DNA of 64,000 bases from JAHEZL01 sp046074525. GTDB lineage: Bacteria > Bacteroidota > Bacteroidia > Flavobacteriales_C > GCA-002722245. A model generated the notes under the pieces. It ran no database searches. It saw only the letters and a list, made by a program, of their open reading frames with translations, and was not told where the DNA came from. Shown piece after piece: positions 35,703 through 45,546 of the stretch (its first letter is position 1; each line of letters starts with the position of its first letter). Where the stretch lies: assembly GCA_046074525.1 (NCBI GenBank), contig JBJTOK010000067.1:43042-107041 (forward strand), given 5' to 3'. The position numbers were made by a program, and so were the translations under genes.

Positions 35703-36077
35703 ATGAAAAGAATCTTATTTGTTATGATGGCTGCCGTAGCAGTAATGTTTACATCCTGTTCTAAAGAATTTATGCTCAATGCCGATATTCAGGGATCATG
35801 GGAGTTGAGCACTGTGAATGGTAATTCTACAATTGCAGGAACTGTTTTTACTTTTGATAAAACCGACTCTGATAGAGGCAAAGTTACGATGACTTATCCA
35901 ACCTGGAATGGTGGAACCACCACTTATACAGGGACCTATGTTTTGGAAGGTGATACAAAAATTACAGTAACTCCTGATAATGGAAGCCCAGCAATAATTT
36001 ATACAGTTATTTCTAAATCTGATTCAGAATTGAAATTACAGTGCGAAGACGATATCATGGTTTTCAAGAAGAAATAA
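35703..36077 (+). CDS. Lipocalin-like small lipoprotein
   Basis: 124 residues with a lipobox at Cys19 ('AVMFTSCSKE'). The mature part has the 'IQGSWELSTVNG' opening and alternating strands ending in 'LKLQCEDDIMVFKKK', as in the lipocalin-like lipoproteins common in Bacteroidetes. Function is unknown; the fold suggests binding of a small hydrophobic ligand. It stands alone between the split terminator and a bidirectional terminator. Confidence 0.75.
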   Translation: MKRILFVMMAAVAVMFTSCSKEFMLNADIQGSWELSTVNGNSTIAGTVFTFDKTDSDRGKVTMTYPTWNGGTTTYTGTYVLEGDTKITVTPDNGSPAIIYTVISKSDSELKLQCEDDIMVFKKK

Positions 36078-36094
36078 TTGAAATTCGATCAAAC

Positions 36095-36127
36095 AAAAAA
36101 GCCTCTGTCACTGACAGAGGCTTTTTT
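36095..36127. terminator. Bidirectional terminator
   Basis: GCCTCTGTCA (36101-36110) pairs with TGACAGAGGC (36112-36121); A and T runs on either side extend the stem. It serves both the lipoprotein gene (+) and the MORN gene (-). Confidence 0.92.
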
Positions 36128-36146
36128 GTTTTTAATCTTTTGAAGA

Positions 36147-36863
36147 CTATTTCACGAACTTATTCTCTTTCCACTGGCCTTTATATACAGTTTCTGTAGC
36201 ACCGTACGTCATCGTGCCCATTCCGTCTACCAAACCATTCTTGAATTCACCTTCATAATGATCGCCGTTGGCCCATCTCATTTCTCCTTTGCCTTCCTTC
36301 TTATTTGCTTTCCATTCACCAACGTAGTGGTCGCCAGTGAGCCATCTCATGTTGCCCTGTCCGTCCTGTTGATCGTTTTTCCACTGACCGTTATATGAAG
36401 TACCGTTAGCCCATGTCAGCATACCTTTTCCTTCTTTTCTTCCTTCAACCCAGTCTCCGTAATAGAGGTCTTTTGTATGCCATACCATTGTCCCTTTTCC
36501 TGTTCTAAGATCATTCTTCCAGCTTCCTGTGTAAGTGTCGCCTGTAGCCCAGATCATCGTTCCTTCTCCTTCTTTTTTGTTGTTTACCCAATACCCGGTA
36601 TAAACATCACCGTTGGCCCAGATCATTGTGCCAAAGCCATTCTGCTTGGAGTCTTTCCAGTCGCCGATATATTTTTCACCTGTAATCCAAACCATGGTGC
36701 CGAAGCCATTGAGTACTCCTCCAACATAGCCTTTGCCGATAAAGAAACTTCCATCATTGTAGCGAATAGTGTCGGAACCTCGCATTTGGGAAAATGCATT
36801 GCCTGAGCTCAAAACAAGCAGGGCAACAACGATAATTGATTTTAATGTTTTCATCGGATTCAT
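36147..36863 (-). CDS. Exported MORN-repeat protein
   Basis: 238 residues from ATG 36863; ATG 36854 and an ATG at 36881 that overlaps dapD are alternatives. A signal peptide ('SIIVVALLVLSSGNAFSQ') is followed by eight 23-residue MORN repeats and a partial ninth, each of the form 'ANGDVYTGYWVNNKKEGEG' then TMIW. MORN repeats form an elongated beta sheet that binds proteins or lipids. Here they make up nearly the whole mature protein, so it is probably a periplasmic or surface binding surface with no enzyme part. It follows dapD closely and may share its transcript. Confidence 0.85.
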   Translation of the reverse strand: MNPMKTLKSIIVVALLVLSSGNAFSQMRGSDTIRYNDGSFFIGKGYVGGVLNGFGTMVWITGEKYIGDWKDSKQNGFGTMIWANGDVYTGYWVNNKKEGEGTMIWATGDTYTGSWKNDLRTGKGTMVWHTKDLYYGDWVEGRKEGKGMLTWANGTSYNGQWKNDQQDGQGNMRWLTGDHYVGEWKANKKEGKGEMRWANGDHYEGEFKNGLVDGMGTMTYGATETVYKGQWKENKFVK

Positions 36864-36873
36864 GGTTTTTAAA

Positions 36874-38037
36874 TTAGTCATTCTTATGTAAGCTGCTGTT
36901 TAATTCAATAGTCTTTGGATTTGGACGGCAAACGAGTTTTCCTGATTGGGTATCCTGAATGAAAAGCAAATTGTTCTTGCCGCTGAGATCACTGGCTTTT
37001 ACTATGTTTTCGCCTTCTTTCACCTTTTCATTTTTGATATTTACCGGTTCCATTTTTTCGTTGAGCAGCCATACTTTTGATCCTGCAGTAACATATACAC
37101 CTGCAGCGATGGTACAGCCAAAGCCTAACGAAATTCCCGTGCCAGAGTTAGCACCGAGCAAACATTTTTCTCCAATGGAGATTACTGCTTTATTGCCTCC
37201 TGAAAGTGTTCCCATGATGGAAGCACCGCCACCCACATCAGAATCTTTCTCTACAACAACACCTGCAGAAATTCTTCCTTCCACCATTGCATTGCCTTTT
37301 GTTCCGGCATTGAAGTTAATGTAGCCCGAAGGCATCACCGTTGTTCCTTCGCCGAGGTAAGCCCCCAAACGCACCTGCGCTCCGGCTGCAATACGCACGC
37401 CTGATGGAATATGGTAATTCACCATATATGGGAATTTATCAACGTGGGAAACTATCATTGGTGAATGCGAACCGTAGTGACGTATGGCTTGCATGGTGGT
37501 GTCTTCAGGGAGCATCGGACCCTTGTTGGTCCAGGCTACGTTGATCAGTTTTCCAAACAATCCTTCCAGGTTGAGGGAATGCGGAACTGCTTTTCTTGTT
37601 GAGAGACAGTGGAGCTTGAAATATGCTTCTTCAGCGCTTTCTACTGCTTTTGATTTGTCGAAAAGGAAATACACGATAATGTCGATATCGGCATAACCGT
37701 TAGAAGTGGTGTAGTTATCGATCAAAGCTGTGATAGTCGAAATATTAGGGTGCTGACCGAGTTCGTCATGAAACGCCGCAAAGCGAGAATAGGCTTCACT
37801 CAGGTGTTCCAGAGTAGTAGTGTGAAAACCGTTTTTGAATTCGGTAAGTTTTAAAATATCAATCAGCACAGCAGCTGTACCAAAGGATTCATTAAAATTA
37901 ATTACTGGGAAAGATACATCCAGGGTTTTGCCGTTTTTACTTCTGCGGATACCTAAAGCGAACGCTGTTGGTTTGGTGTAGCCTGGTCGACTTTCAACAC
38001 TGGCGATGTATTCTTTAAAATCTATTAATGTTTGCAT
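36874..38037 (-). CDS. dapD: 2,3,4,5-tetrahydropyridine-2,6-dicarboxylate N-succinyltransferase (long DapD type)
   Basis: 387 residues from ATG 38037 (MQTLIDFKEY); the open frame upstream is not conserved-looking. The C-terminal part has the left-handed beta-helix hexapeptide repeats ('VRIAAGAQVRLGAYLGEGTT', 'GGGASIMGTLSGGNKAVISI', 'CLLGANSGTGISLGFGCTIA'). The longer N-terminal domain matches the actinobacterial/bacteroidete DapD form, not the short proteobacterial one. It succinylates tetrahydrodipicolinate in lysine and meso-diaminopimelate synthesis, needed for peptidoglycan. No other dap gene is in the window. Confidence 0.85.
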   Translation of the reverse strand: MQTLIDFKEYIASVESRPGYTKPTAFALGIRRSKNGKTLDVSFPVINFNESFGTAAVLIDILKLTEFKNGFHTTTLEHLSEAYSRFAAFHDELGQHPNISTITALIDNYTTSNGYADIDIIVYFLFDKSKAVESAEEAYFKLHCLSTRKAVPHSLNLEGLFGKLINVAWTNKGPMLPEDTTMQAIRHYGSHSPMIVSHVDKFPYMVNYHIPSGVRIAAGAQVRLGAYLGEGTTVMPSGYINFNAGTKGNAMVEGRISAGVVVEKDSDVGGGASIMGTLSGGNKAVISIGEKCLLGANSGTGISLGFGCTIAAGVYVTAGSKVWLLNEKMEPVNIKNEKVKEGENIVKASDLSGKNNLLFIQDTQSGKLVCRPNPKTIELNSSLHKND

Positions 38038-38098
38038 GTTTCTCAAATTGAGCCGCAAAACTAAGTGTTCTTTGTGGAAAATAAAAGGACATTTGTCC

Positions 38099-38833
38099 TT
38101 AATCCCACAGCAATACAAATCCCGATTTGAGATTAACGCTCACAAAGTTCATTTCCATTTCGGTGGCCAGGAAAATATTAGTGCTGTAACTGGTTTCTAG
38201 TTCAATATTCCACCACCTTTGTTCGAAACCCAGATTAATGAAGGGTGCGGCAGGAAAAATGTTGCGCTGTACCAGATAATATTCCACAAAAAGTTTCTCC
38301 TCTGATGTCTTTACCTCCTGGGAACCATTCATAATGGTTCGATCAATTTTTACAATGTCTTTTACATTGTAGGTTGCCATGCCTCCAATGCCCAGCGTAA
38401 TGCCGTTTTCGCTTTTATATTTGAGTCCGAAATGCAAATCCCAGTAATTTGCCTCCATCTCGAACTTGTATTTTTCCACTAATCCGTTTTTATCTGAAAT
38501 ACTGAAGTTCTCTGTAAATCCACGAGGAGTGTAGAAGAGTCCGGTGTAAATCATTATTTTATCGTTGAAAGGCACGCCATATTTTATGCCCATGGTAAAA
38601 GTAGTTTTAGGTAAGATGGAAGAATTAACTTTGTAGCCCAGACCCAAAAGTTCGGCTTCATAAGTTTTCATGAATTGATTGTGCTGGTAAAAACTGGCAC
38701 CTGTAATGAAGCTCGAAGAAATTCCGGCATTCATGGTAAAAAAGTTGGTGGCCGTAGTTTTATCGCGCGCAAATAAAAACGCAGGCATAAGGCACAGTGC
38801 AAAGAGAACGCTATATGGAATTTTTATCTTCAT
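38099..38833 (-). CDS. Outer membrane beta-barrel protein (PorT/OMP_b-brl type)
   Basis: 244 residues with a signal peptide ('VLFALCLMPAFLFA') and alternating amphipathic strands such as 'TFTMGIKYGVPFNDKIMIYT' that end in an aromatic strand 'VNLKSGFVLLWD'. This is the pattern of 8- to 10-strand bacteroidete barrels. Its ATG overlaps the stop of the preceding barrel gene (ATGA), so the two are coupled. No specific role recognised. Confidence 0.72.
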   Translation of the reverse strand: MKIKIPYSVLFALCLMPAFLFARDKTTATNFFTMNAGISSSFITGASFYQHNQFMKTYEAELLGLGYKVNSSILPKTTFTMGIKYGVPFNDKIMIYTGLFYTPRGFTENFSISDKNGLVEKYKFEMEANYWDLHFGLKYKSENGITLGIGGMATYNVKDIVKIDRTIMNGSQEVKTSEEKLFVEYYLVQRNIFPAAPFINLGFEQRWWNIELETSYSTNIFLATEMEMNFVSVNLKSGFVLLWD

Positions 38834-40347
38834 CTTCTTGAACTGTTGCTTCCCGATTTAAAACCGTACTTATTCAAATACATAATGATGGCGGCCTGAC
38901 CATAAATATTTCCAATGCTTAAATCGGGAATTTCTGCCGGCATCATATTGCTGCTGTATTGCACTTTCAGTGATACTGCTAAACGATTGTCGATGTCATA
39001 ACTCGCACCCAGATATCCGTTCCAGATAATATCTCTTGCCGGCTTGCCAAAGAAAGTCAGTACTCTGTTAAAACCCGACATATCGTTTAATACTACAGGT
39101 GAGCCTACATAACCTTTTGGAGAATAGGTGAACTCGTAAATCCTGTCGCGCATCATTACAGAGATGCCGCCACCGGCAAATAATTTAAGTCGGTTGACCG
39201 GACTGAAAATAAACTCTATAGGAACATCAAGATAGTAGAATTTCACAATGCTGTTGACTGATAGAGGAGCTGCTGCGCTGTCTTTATAAATGAAATGATC
39301 ATTCAGCTGGAATCCTCGCTGAGAGTACGCCGGTGTGAAGCCAAGGGAAAAGATAGGATTGAGACGGCATTCCACATACAATCCCACAGAAAATCCGCCA
39401 ATGCCATCCACGGAGGAAGTAAAAGACCTGACTTTGGATGTATCAATTTCCGGGTGACCGTAAATCGTGAGCAATTCTTTGACTGCACCTCTGTTGACCG
39501 GCGAAGTATAAATACCTCCATATTGAATGCCAAGGTTGTAGCGCTTCAGGTGTTTTTGCGAGAAGTCTTTACACGATAAAATTAAATTCGATTTCCCCAG
39601 TTTCTCTCCTTTGAAAACCCAGCCCAGCGTAGCTTCAAAGCCCAGGGTGTTGTAAAAGCTTTGTACAGGGGAGTATGCAAAATGATTAATAAGTGTGTTG
39701 CGGTAAAAAGAGTTGAATTCGAAGTACATCGTTTTGTCGATTTCCTTTCGCAGTCCCAATCCTATATGCGCAGTAACGCCAATATTCCTTTGCACTTTGG
39801 CGCTTTCAATATAGTTGTAGTAATACAGTTGGTGCACGGCGTAACCAAAGGCAATACCCATCGAGAAAATAGGGAAGAAGCGAGATTTCTTTTCATTGAA
39901 GTTGGGTTTTAATCTAACAGTAAGCGGTACCTCAATGGTATTGTACTCAACGGTATATTCCCTCTTGTCGAGAAGATTGGAAAACACCTTTTTCAATATT
40001 GTATCACTTAAATTATTGGGGGTTACTTTAACGCCCCCTCTGTTGTAATTGGCTCCTGCTTCAAAATAAACGTAGGGAGTGATGCTGTATCCCAGTCTTA
40101 ATCCGAAATGCTCCCTCCAGATATTGATATCATTGATTCTTCGCAGTTGGATGTACTGAGCATCGGTCATGCCAAGACTAAGGTTGGTGTCGAGCGCCAT
40201 ATGCGGATCGTCCTTAAGGGTTACAGTGTTGTAATCCTTTGAATAAACAGCGCCGATGTAGTAATTAACTTGTTTGCCGTATTGGGAAATACCACAGTGG
40301 TAAAAAAAAAGGAAAATGATAAGTAATGCTTTTTTGCTCTTTTTCAT
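38830..40347 (-). CDS. Outer membrane beta-barrel protein, two-barrel-length
   Basis: 505 residues with a signal peptide. Two halves each look like a porin-type barrel: 'HFGLRLGYSITPYVYFEAGA' begins one and 'GGFSVGLYVECRLNPIFSLG' the other, each followed by 'RLKLFAGGGIS' or 'FPIFSMGIAFGY' type strands. It may be a duplicated barrel or a single larger one. It is transcribed just ahead of the smaller barrel gene with a 4-nt overlap. Function unknown. Confidence 0.7.
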   Translation of the reverse strand: MKKSKKALLIIFLFFYHCGISQYGKQVNYYIGAVYSKDYNTVTLKDDPHMALDTNLSLGMTDAQYIQLRRINDINIWREHFGLRLGYSITPYVYFEAGANYNRGGVKVTPNNLSDTILKKVFSNLLDKREYTVEYNTIEVPLTVRLKPNFNEKKSRFFPIFSMGIAFGYAVHQLYYYNYIESAKVQRNIGVTAHIGLGLRKEIDKTMYFEFNSFYRNTLINHFAYSPVQSFYNTLGFEATLGWVFKGEKLGKSNLILSCKDFSQKHLKRYNLGIQYGGIYTSPVNRGAVKELLTIYGHPEIDTSKVRSFTSSVDGIGGFSVGLYVECRLNPIFSLGFTPAYSQRGFQLNDHFIYKDSAAAPLSVNSIVKFYYLDVPIEFIFSPVNRLKLFAGGGISVMMRDRIYEFTYSPKGYVGSPVVLNDMSGFNRVLTFFGKPARDIIWNGYLGASYDIDNRLAVSLKVQYSSNMMPAEIPDLSIGNIYGQAAIIMYLNKYGFKSGSNSSRR

Positions 40348-40380
40348 TTTTTGTGTAGCTGCAGTTTTTACCTTGGCCTA

Positions 40381-41148
40381 TCAAAAGGGTTTTAAATCAA
40401 TGCCTACCGGACAGTGGTCGGACCCCATCACATCGCAAAAGATGAATGAGTCTTTTACATTGGGCAGGAAGGACTGACTTACAAGGAAATAATCAATTCT
40501 CCAGCCTACGTTCTTGGCGCGGGCTCCGGCGCGATAGCTCCACCAGGTATATTCTATCTTTTCTGGATAGAAATGACGGTAGCTATCGATCAATCCTGCT
40601 GCGTGATAATTGTCCATGCCATCAATTTCAATTTGTGTATAACCTGCCGATTTGTTGTAATTCGGCTTTGGATGTTTAAGGTCGATGGCTTTGTGTGCTA
40701 CATTCATATCGCCGCAAACAATCACTGGTTTCTTGCTTTCGAGCTTTTTCAGGTAAGCCAGGAAATCCTTGTCCCATTGCTGGCGGTAGGGCAATCTTTC
40801 CAGTTCGCTTTTTGAGTTGGGAACATATACATTAACGAGATAGAAGTGCTCGTATTCAGCAGTGATGACGCGACCTTCCTTGTCATGCTCAGGAATGCCC
40901 ATGTCGTTAATTACCGAAAGAGGCTTCACTTTGCTCAGGATGGCTGTACTGGAATAGCCTTTCTTTTCGGCTGAATTGGTGTAGATATTAAAATCACTTA
41001 GTCCGGCAAGAGCTTCACGCACCTGATCGTCCTGCGCTTTTGTTTCTTGCAGGCAAAGGATATCGCAATTGAGATTGTGGACAGCATCGGCAAAGCCTTT
41101 TCCCGCGATGGCGCGGATACCATTAACATTAAAGGAGATGATTCGCAT
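40381..41148 (-). CDS. xth: Exodeoxyribonuclease III (AP endonuclease, ExoIII family)
   Basis: 255 residues. All family motifs are present: 'RIISFNVNGIRA' at the start, 'DILCLQETKAQ' with the metal-binding Glu, 'NVYVPNSKSE', 'VCGDMNVAH', 'WRIDYFLVS' and 'GSDHCPVG'. The enzyme cuts DNA at abasic sites and trims 3' ends during base excision repair. It lies between the barrel pair and the efflux operon with short gaps and is probably independent of them in function. Confidence 0.96.
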   Translation of the reverse strand: MRIISFNVNGIRAIAGKGFADAVHNLNCDILCLQETKAQDDQVREALAGLSDFNIYTNSAEKKGYSSTAILSKVKPLSVINDMGIPEHDKEGRVITAEYEHFYLVNVYVPNSKSELERLPYRQQWDKDFLAYLKKLESKKPVIVCGDMNVAHKAIDLKHPKPNYNKSAGYTQIEIDGMDNYHAAGLIDSYRHFYPEKIEYTWWSYRAGARAKNVGWRIDYFLVSQSFLPNVKDSFIFCDVMGSDHCPVGIDLKPF

Positions 41149-41187
41149 AGCAGTTAATATTTAATCTAATATAAAAGAAATCGGAGA

Positions 41188-42489
41188 TTATTTCACCAAT
41201 GTTCCATTCAGGCGCATCAGTTCTGTTTCGGCTATTTTGGTGTCGTAGCGCGCTGTGACGAGTCGTAGCTGGGCGTCTTCAAAACTTTTTTGTGCTTGTT
41301 TCAATTCAAGCGAAGAGCTGCTGCCGAGCCTGAAGCGCTCGAGGGCGATTTCCACATTCTCTTTGGCCAGACTGTAGTTTTCTTCTTCAAGGGCAAGGAT
41401 TTCTTTGGCGTTTTTATAATTGTTGTATGCTTTCAAAACTTCGGTTTCTATGATCATTTTGCTTTCGTCGTAAAGCAATTTTGAATTGGCGATGCTCAGT
41501 TTTGTGTTTTGAATTTGTCGGAAATCATTTCCTCCATTGAAAAGATTCCACGAGAAAACCACGCCGGTGTTGAGTCCGAGATTTTGGTTAAGCAAAATGA
41601 ATCCCGCCTGGTTGGCCGATTGTGTGAAGTTGTAGTTGGCGGTGAGTCCCAGTTTTGGAAACAACTGCGAACGCACTTCTTTTAATGCCAGTTCATTCAC
41701 CATGATGTTTTTCTGTTGGTAGCGCAAGGCGTAATTTTCTTCTATTGTGGTTTTCTTCAAATCCTCCAGCGAAGGATTGTAAGAAGTGGAAATCACTGTG
41801 CTCACTTCAAAAGGCGTATCAATACTGCGTGCCATCAAATGGTTGAGCTCCGCTTTCAGTTCGGCCATCCTGTTTTTCTGACGGAGATAGTTGGAGGTTA
41901 ATTCGTTCATATCCACTTTAGCCTGCAGCAAATCTACTTTTGAAGCCGAACCCATATTGAATTTAGCTTCAGCGATTTTTACTCTTTCGCGGTAGAGTTC
42001 CAAATCATTTTCCAGCGCCTTGATGAGTTGAGCTTGTTTCACCAGTGAATAATAATTTTTACTGATTTCGCTGATAGTGCTTTCAATGGTCATTTTCAGG
42101 GAAAGTTCGCCCATTTCGCCCAGTTGCTTTAACTTATCGTAAGTGGCGAACATTTTCATGCCATCGAAGATAGTCCAGTTGAGTGCAATTCCCGAGGAAA
42201 TGCCAGTAGATAAGGCATTGTTTTTATTGATGCTCGTTCCATTGGCCAGATCCTGAAGGGTATTGTTCACCGCATAATTTCCACCGGCATTGATGTTGAC
42301 TTGTGGAAGCATTCCTGCATTGCCCGGAGTAATATCGTTGCGATTGATTTCTGCATCATTTTTAGAGATGAGTATAGAGTGATTGTTCTTCAGTGCAATT
42401 TCCACTGCCTGCTCGAAAGTCAGCGTATCCTGAGCGTTTAACTCCAAAGCCAGGAGAAGAAGAGGAAGTAGAAATTTATATTTTTTCAT
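41188..42489 (-). CDS. TolC-like outer membrane efflux channel
   Basis: 433 residues from ATG 42489 (MKKYKFLLPLL); upstream residues in the frame overlap the RND gene and are not signal-like. A signal peptide is followed by two repeats of the outer membrane efflux domain ('DTLTFEQAVEIALKNNHSIL' and 'KTTIEENYALRYQQKNIMVN'), with long helices. It forms the exit duct of a tripartite pump. It overlaps the RND gene end by 14 nt and is the third gene of the operon adaptor-RND-channel. Confidence 0.93.
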   Translation of the reverse strand: MKKYKFLLPLLLLALELNAQDTLTFEQAVEIALKNNHSILISKNDAEINRNDITPGNAGMLPQVNINAGGNYAVNNTLQDLANGTSINKNNALSTGISSGIALNWTIFDGMKMFATYDKLKQLGEMGELSLKMTIESTISEISKNYYSLVKQAQLIKALENDLELYRERVKIAEAKFNMGSASKVDLLQAKVDMNELTSNYLRQKNRMAELKAELNHLMARSIDTPFEVSTVISTSYNPSLEDLKKTTIEENYALRYQQKNIMVNELALKEVRSQLFPKLGLTANYNFTQSANQAGFILLNQNLGLNTGVVFSWNLFNGGNDFRQIQNTKLSIANSKLLYDESKMIIETEVLKAYNNYKNAKEILALEEENYSLAKENVEIALERFRLGSSSSLELKQAQKSFEDAQLRLVTARYDTKIAETELMRLNGTLVK

Positions 42490-45400
42490 GTTTCTTTTCT
42501 TTGGATAAATAGGAATACATCGCTGGAACAACAAATAGAGTAAGAGATAGTGACAGTAGAATCCCTCCAACTACCACGATTCCCATACCCATTCTGCTTT
42601 TTGCCCCCGCACCCAAAGCCATTGCAATTGGCAGTGCCCCTAGCGCTGTGGCCAGACTGGTCATTAATATTGGTCGTAAACGGGCCGCCGCAGATTCACG
42701 AATGGCCTCCGCTTTGTTTTTTCCTTGTTCTTTTAGCTGGTTAGCGAATTCAACAATGAGAATACCATTTTTAACAACTAAACCAATGAGCATGATGATA
42801 CCAATCTGACTGAAAATATTAATGGTTTGGTTGAAATACCACAATGAAATTATAGCTGAGAAAATCGCCAGAGGGATAGTAATCATAATGATGACAGGAT
42901 CGATAAAGCTTTCGAATTGAGCTGCGAGAACAAGGTATATCAGTAGTATAGCAAGTAAAAGAGCAAAAAGAAGGCTGGATGAGCTTTCTTCATAATCTCG
43001 GGAAGTTCCGGTTAACGAGGTGGTGAAGGATTCGTTCAGCACTTTTTTTGAAATTCCCCGCATGGCTTTTATCCCTTCGTCGATGGTTTTATCGGGAGCC
43101 AGTGCTGCTGAAATAGTGGCCGACTGGTAGCGGTTATAATGGTACAATTGCGGCGGACTGCTTCGCTCCTCTACTTTAACAAGGTTGTCCAATTGAATGA
43201 GTTCCCCTGTTTTGTTGCGCACATAAATAGATTTTAAGTCGAGAGGCTCATCCCTGTTTTCCCTGCTTACCTGGCCGATCACCTGATATTGTTTTCCATT
43301 CATCGTGAAATAAGCATAGCGTTGCGCACTCAAAGAAAGTTGCAGCGTTTGCGCAATATCGGTTTCAGAAACATTGAGCATGCTTGCTTTATTTCTGTCG
43401 GCACTAATGCTCAATTCAGGTTTGTTGAATTTCAAATTCACTTCAATGTCTTTCAATACAGCATCCTTGCCGGCTTCCTCCATCAGCTTTGGCAATTGCT
43501 CCTGAAGCTTTTCAAAGTTGGGTGCCTGTATCACAAACTGAATAGGTTTTGTACCACGCGGTCCGCCACCGGCTGAAATAGTTTGCTCTTGTAGCACAGA
43601 GGTACGAGCTTCAGGAAATTGCTGCACAACTTTAGTGATTGCATCTGCAATTTCCTGCTGACTGCGTTCCCTTTCCGATGGATTTTTGAGTTTCAAACGC
43701 ACAAAGCCCGTGTTTACTGCACCTGATCCAGCGAAGCCAGGAGCGGTAACAGTAATCATCGCCTTTTTTTCAGGTACGGAATCATTTACGAAATCGGATA
43801 ATTTCGTCATGAACTGATCGGTGTATTCATATGAGGCGCCTTCGGGAGCTGTAACTTGCATCCTAAGCCAGCTGCGGTCTTCTAGAGGAGATAACTCAGA
43901 AGGGAGTAAAGCACCTACAACAAAAATGAGTGCAATCGATACCCCAACAATGACAAGAGCCCACACTCTTTTATTTAGGAAGTTGTTCAGGGAAGAGCTG
44001 TAACGCTCTACCATTTTCAAAAAGAAAGGTTCAGTCATTTCATAGAGCCTGGATTTTTTATTGCTTTTTCTTAGTAAATGCGCATTGAGCATTGGTGTGA
44101 GCGTGAGCGATACAAAAGCTGAAATCAATACTGCGCTGGCAATCACGATGCCAAATTCCTGGAAGAGTTTGCCTACAAATCCTTCAAGAAAAATAATGGG
44201 GAGAAAAACACAGGCGAGCGTAATTGAAGTGGAAATCACGGCGAAGAAAATCTCATTAGAGCCCTTGATAGCTGCTTCCATCGGGGAAAGTCCTTCTTCT
44301 ATTTTCTTGAAAATATTTTCGGTTACTACAATACCGTCATCTACCACTAAACCAGTGGCCAGTACAATAGCCAAAAGTGTAAGTACATTAATGGAAAAGC
44401 CCAGGAGGTACATAATGAAGAAAGTCGCGACGAGCGAAACCGGAATGTCAATGAGCGGACGGAAAGCCATGAGCCAGTCGCGGAAGAAAAGATAAATGAT
44501 CAGCACCACTAGTATGATTGCGATAACCAGCGTTTCACCTACTTCGGTAATGGAACTGCGCACAAACTCAGTGTTGTCGAGAGCGATATCTACCTTAATG
44601 TCTTTTGGCAAATCCTTCTTTATCTGCTCCAGTCTTTTATAAAATTCATCAGCGATGTTGATGTAGTTGGCACCTGGTTGCGGTACAATACCCAAACCAA
44701 TCATTGGTACACCCGATTCGCGCAGGATGGTTTCTTCATTTTCTGGTCCGAGTATGGCTGAGCCGATATCTTTCAGTCGAACGATATTGTTGTTGTCCTT
44801 TTTTACAATAAGATCGTTGAATTCGTCTACAGTTTTGAGTCGCCCGCTCACATTCACCGTCAGTTCTGTTTTGTCACCTGCAATTTTTCCTGAAGGCAGT
44901 TCCACATTTTCCTTGCTGAGTGCATTCTGGACATCAAGGGGAGTAAGGCCATAGGCCGATAATTTTTGCGGATCGAGCCATAGACGCATGGCGTATTTTT
45001 TCTGTCCCCAGATTTGTACAGTGCTTACATCATCAATGGTTTGTAATCGCTGCGCAATAACGTTTTCAGCAAAATCACTTAACTCGAGATGAGAGCGCGA
45101 ATCACTTTGCAAAGTCATTCCGATAATCGCATCGGAATTTGCATCGGCTTTGGAAACCACTGGAGCGCCGTCAATGTCTTTAGGCAGTTGGCGCACCGCT
45201 TGCGACACTTTGTCGCGTACGTCATTCGCCGCCGATTCCAGGTCGGAGCTGAGATTAAATTCAATGGTAATGACACTTGATCCCTGATTGCTGGCCGAGG
45301 AAATGGTGCGAATATCGGCAATACCGTTAATGGCTTTTTCCAGTGGTTCGGTGATTTCGGCTTCTATAATATTTGCATTGGCACCAGGATAACTGGTTTT

Positions 45401-45544
45401 CACCGTGATGATGGGAGGATCAATAGAAGGATATTCACGAACACCCAGATAAGTGAAGCCTATCACGCCAAAGAGCATGATAATAAGATTCATCACGATG
45501 GCAAGAACCGGGCGCTTGATGCTTATGGTGGAAAGACTGCTCAT
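42476..45544 (-). CDS. RND family multidrug-type efflux transporter (AcrB-like)
   Basis: 1022 residues, normal for HAE1 RND pumps. The N terminus 'STISIKRPVLAIVMNLIIML' and 'GVREYPSIDPPIITVKTSYP' are typical; the proton-relay Asp pair sits near residue 400 in 'GLVVDDGIVVTENI'. Two large periplasmic loops and twelve membrane helices are expected. It exports drugs, detergents or metabolites through the channel, powered by protons. The adaptor gene is 2 nt upstream and the TolC-like gene overlaps its end, so all three parts are together. Confidence 0.96.
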   Translation of the reverse strand: MSSLSTISIKRPVLAIVMNLIIMLFGVIGFTYLGVREYPSIDPPIITVKTSYPGANANIIEAEITEPLEKAINGIADIRTISSASNQGSSVITIEFNLSSDLESAANDVRDKVSQAVRQLPKDIDGAPVVSKADANSDAIIGMTLQSDSRSHLELSDFAENVIAQRLQTIDDVSTVQIWGQKKYAMRLWLDPQKLSAYGLTPLDVQNALSKENVELPSGKIAGDKTELTVNVSGRLKTVDEFNDLIVKKDNNNIVRLKDIGSAILGPENEETILRESGVPMIGLGIVPQPGANYINIADEFYKRLEQIKKDLPKDIKVDIALDNTEFVRSSITEVGETLVIAIILVVLIIYLFFRDWLMAFRPLIDIPVSLVATFFIMYLLGFSINVLTLLAIVLATGLVVDDGIVVTENIFKKIEEGLSPMEAAIKGSNEIFFAVISTSITLACVFLPIIFLEGFVGKLFQEFGIVIASAVLISAFVSLTLTPMLNAHLLRKSNKKSRLYEMTEPFFLKMVERYSSSLNNFLNKRVWALVIVGVSIALIFVVGALLPSELSPLEDRSWLRMQVTAPEGASYEYTDQFMTKLSDFVNDSVPEKKAMITVTAPGFAGSGAVNTGFVRLKLKNPSERERSQQEIADAITKVVQQFPEARTSVLQEQTISAGGGPRGTKPIQFVIQAPNFEKLQEQLPKLMEEAGKDAVLKDIEVNLKFNKPELSISADRNKASMLNVSETDIAQTLQLSLSAQRYAYFTMNGKQYQVIGQVSRENRDEPLDLKSIYVRNKTGELIQLDNLVKVEERSSPPQLYHYNRYQSATISAALAPDKTIDEGIKAMRGISKKVLNESFTTSLTGTSRDYEESSSSLLFALLLAILLIYLVLAAQFESFIDPVIIMITIPLAIFSAIISLWYFNQTINIFSQIGIIMLIGLVVKNGILIVEFANQLKEQGKNKAEAIRESAAARLRPILMTSLATALGALPIAMALGAGAKSRMGMGIVVVGGILLSLSLTLFVVPAMYSYLSKEKKHEKI

Positions 45545-45546
45545 AC

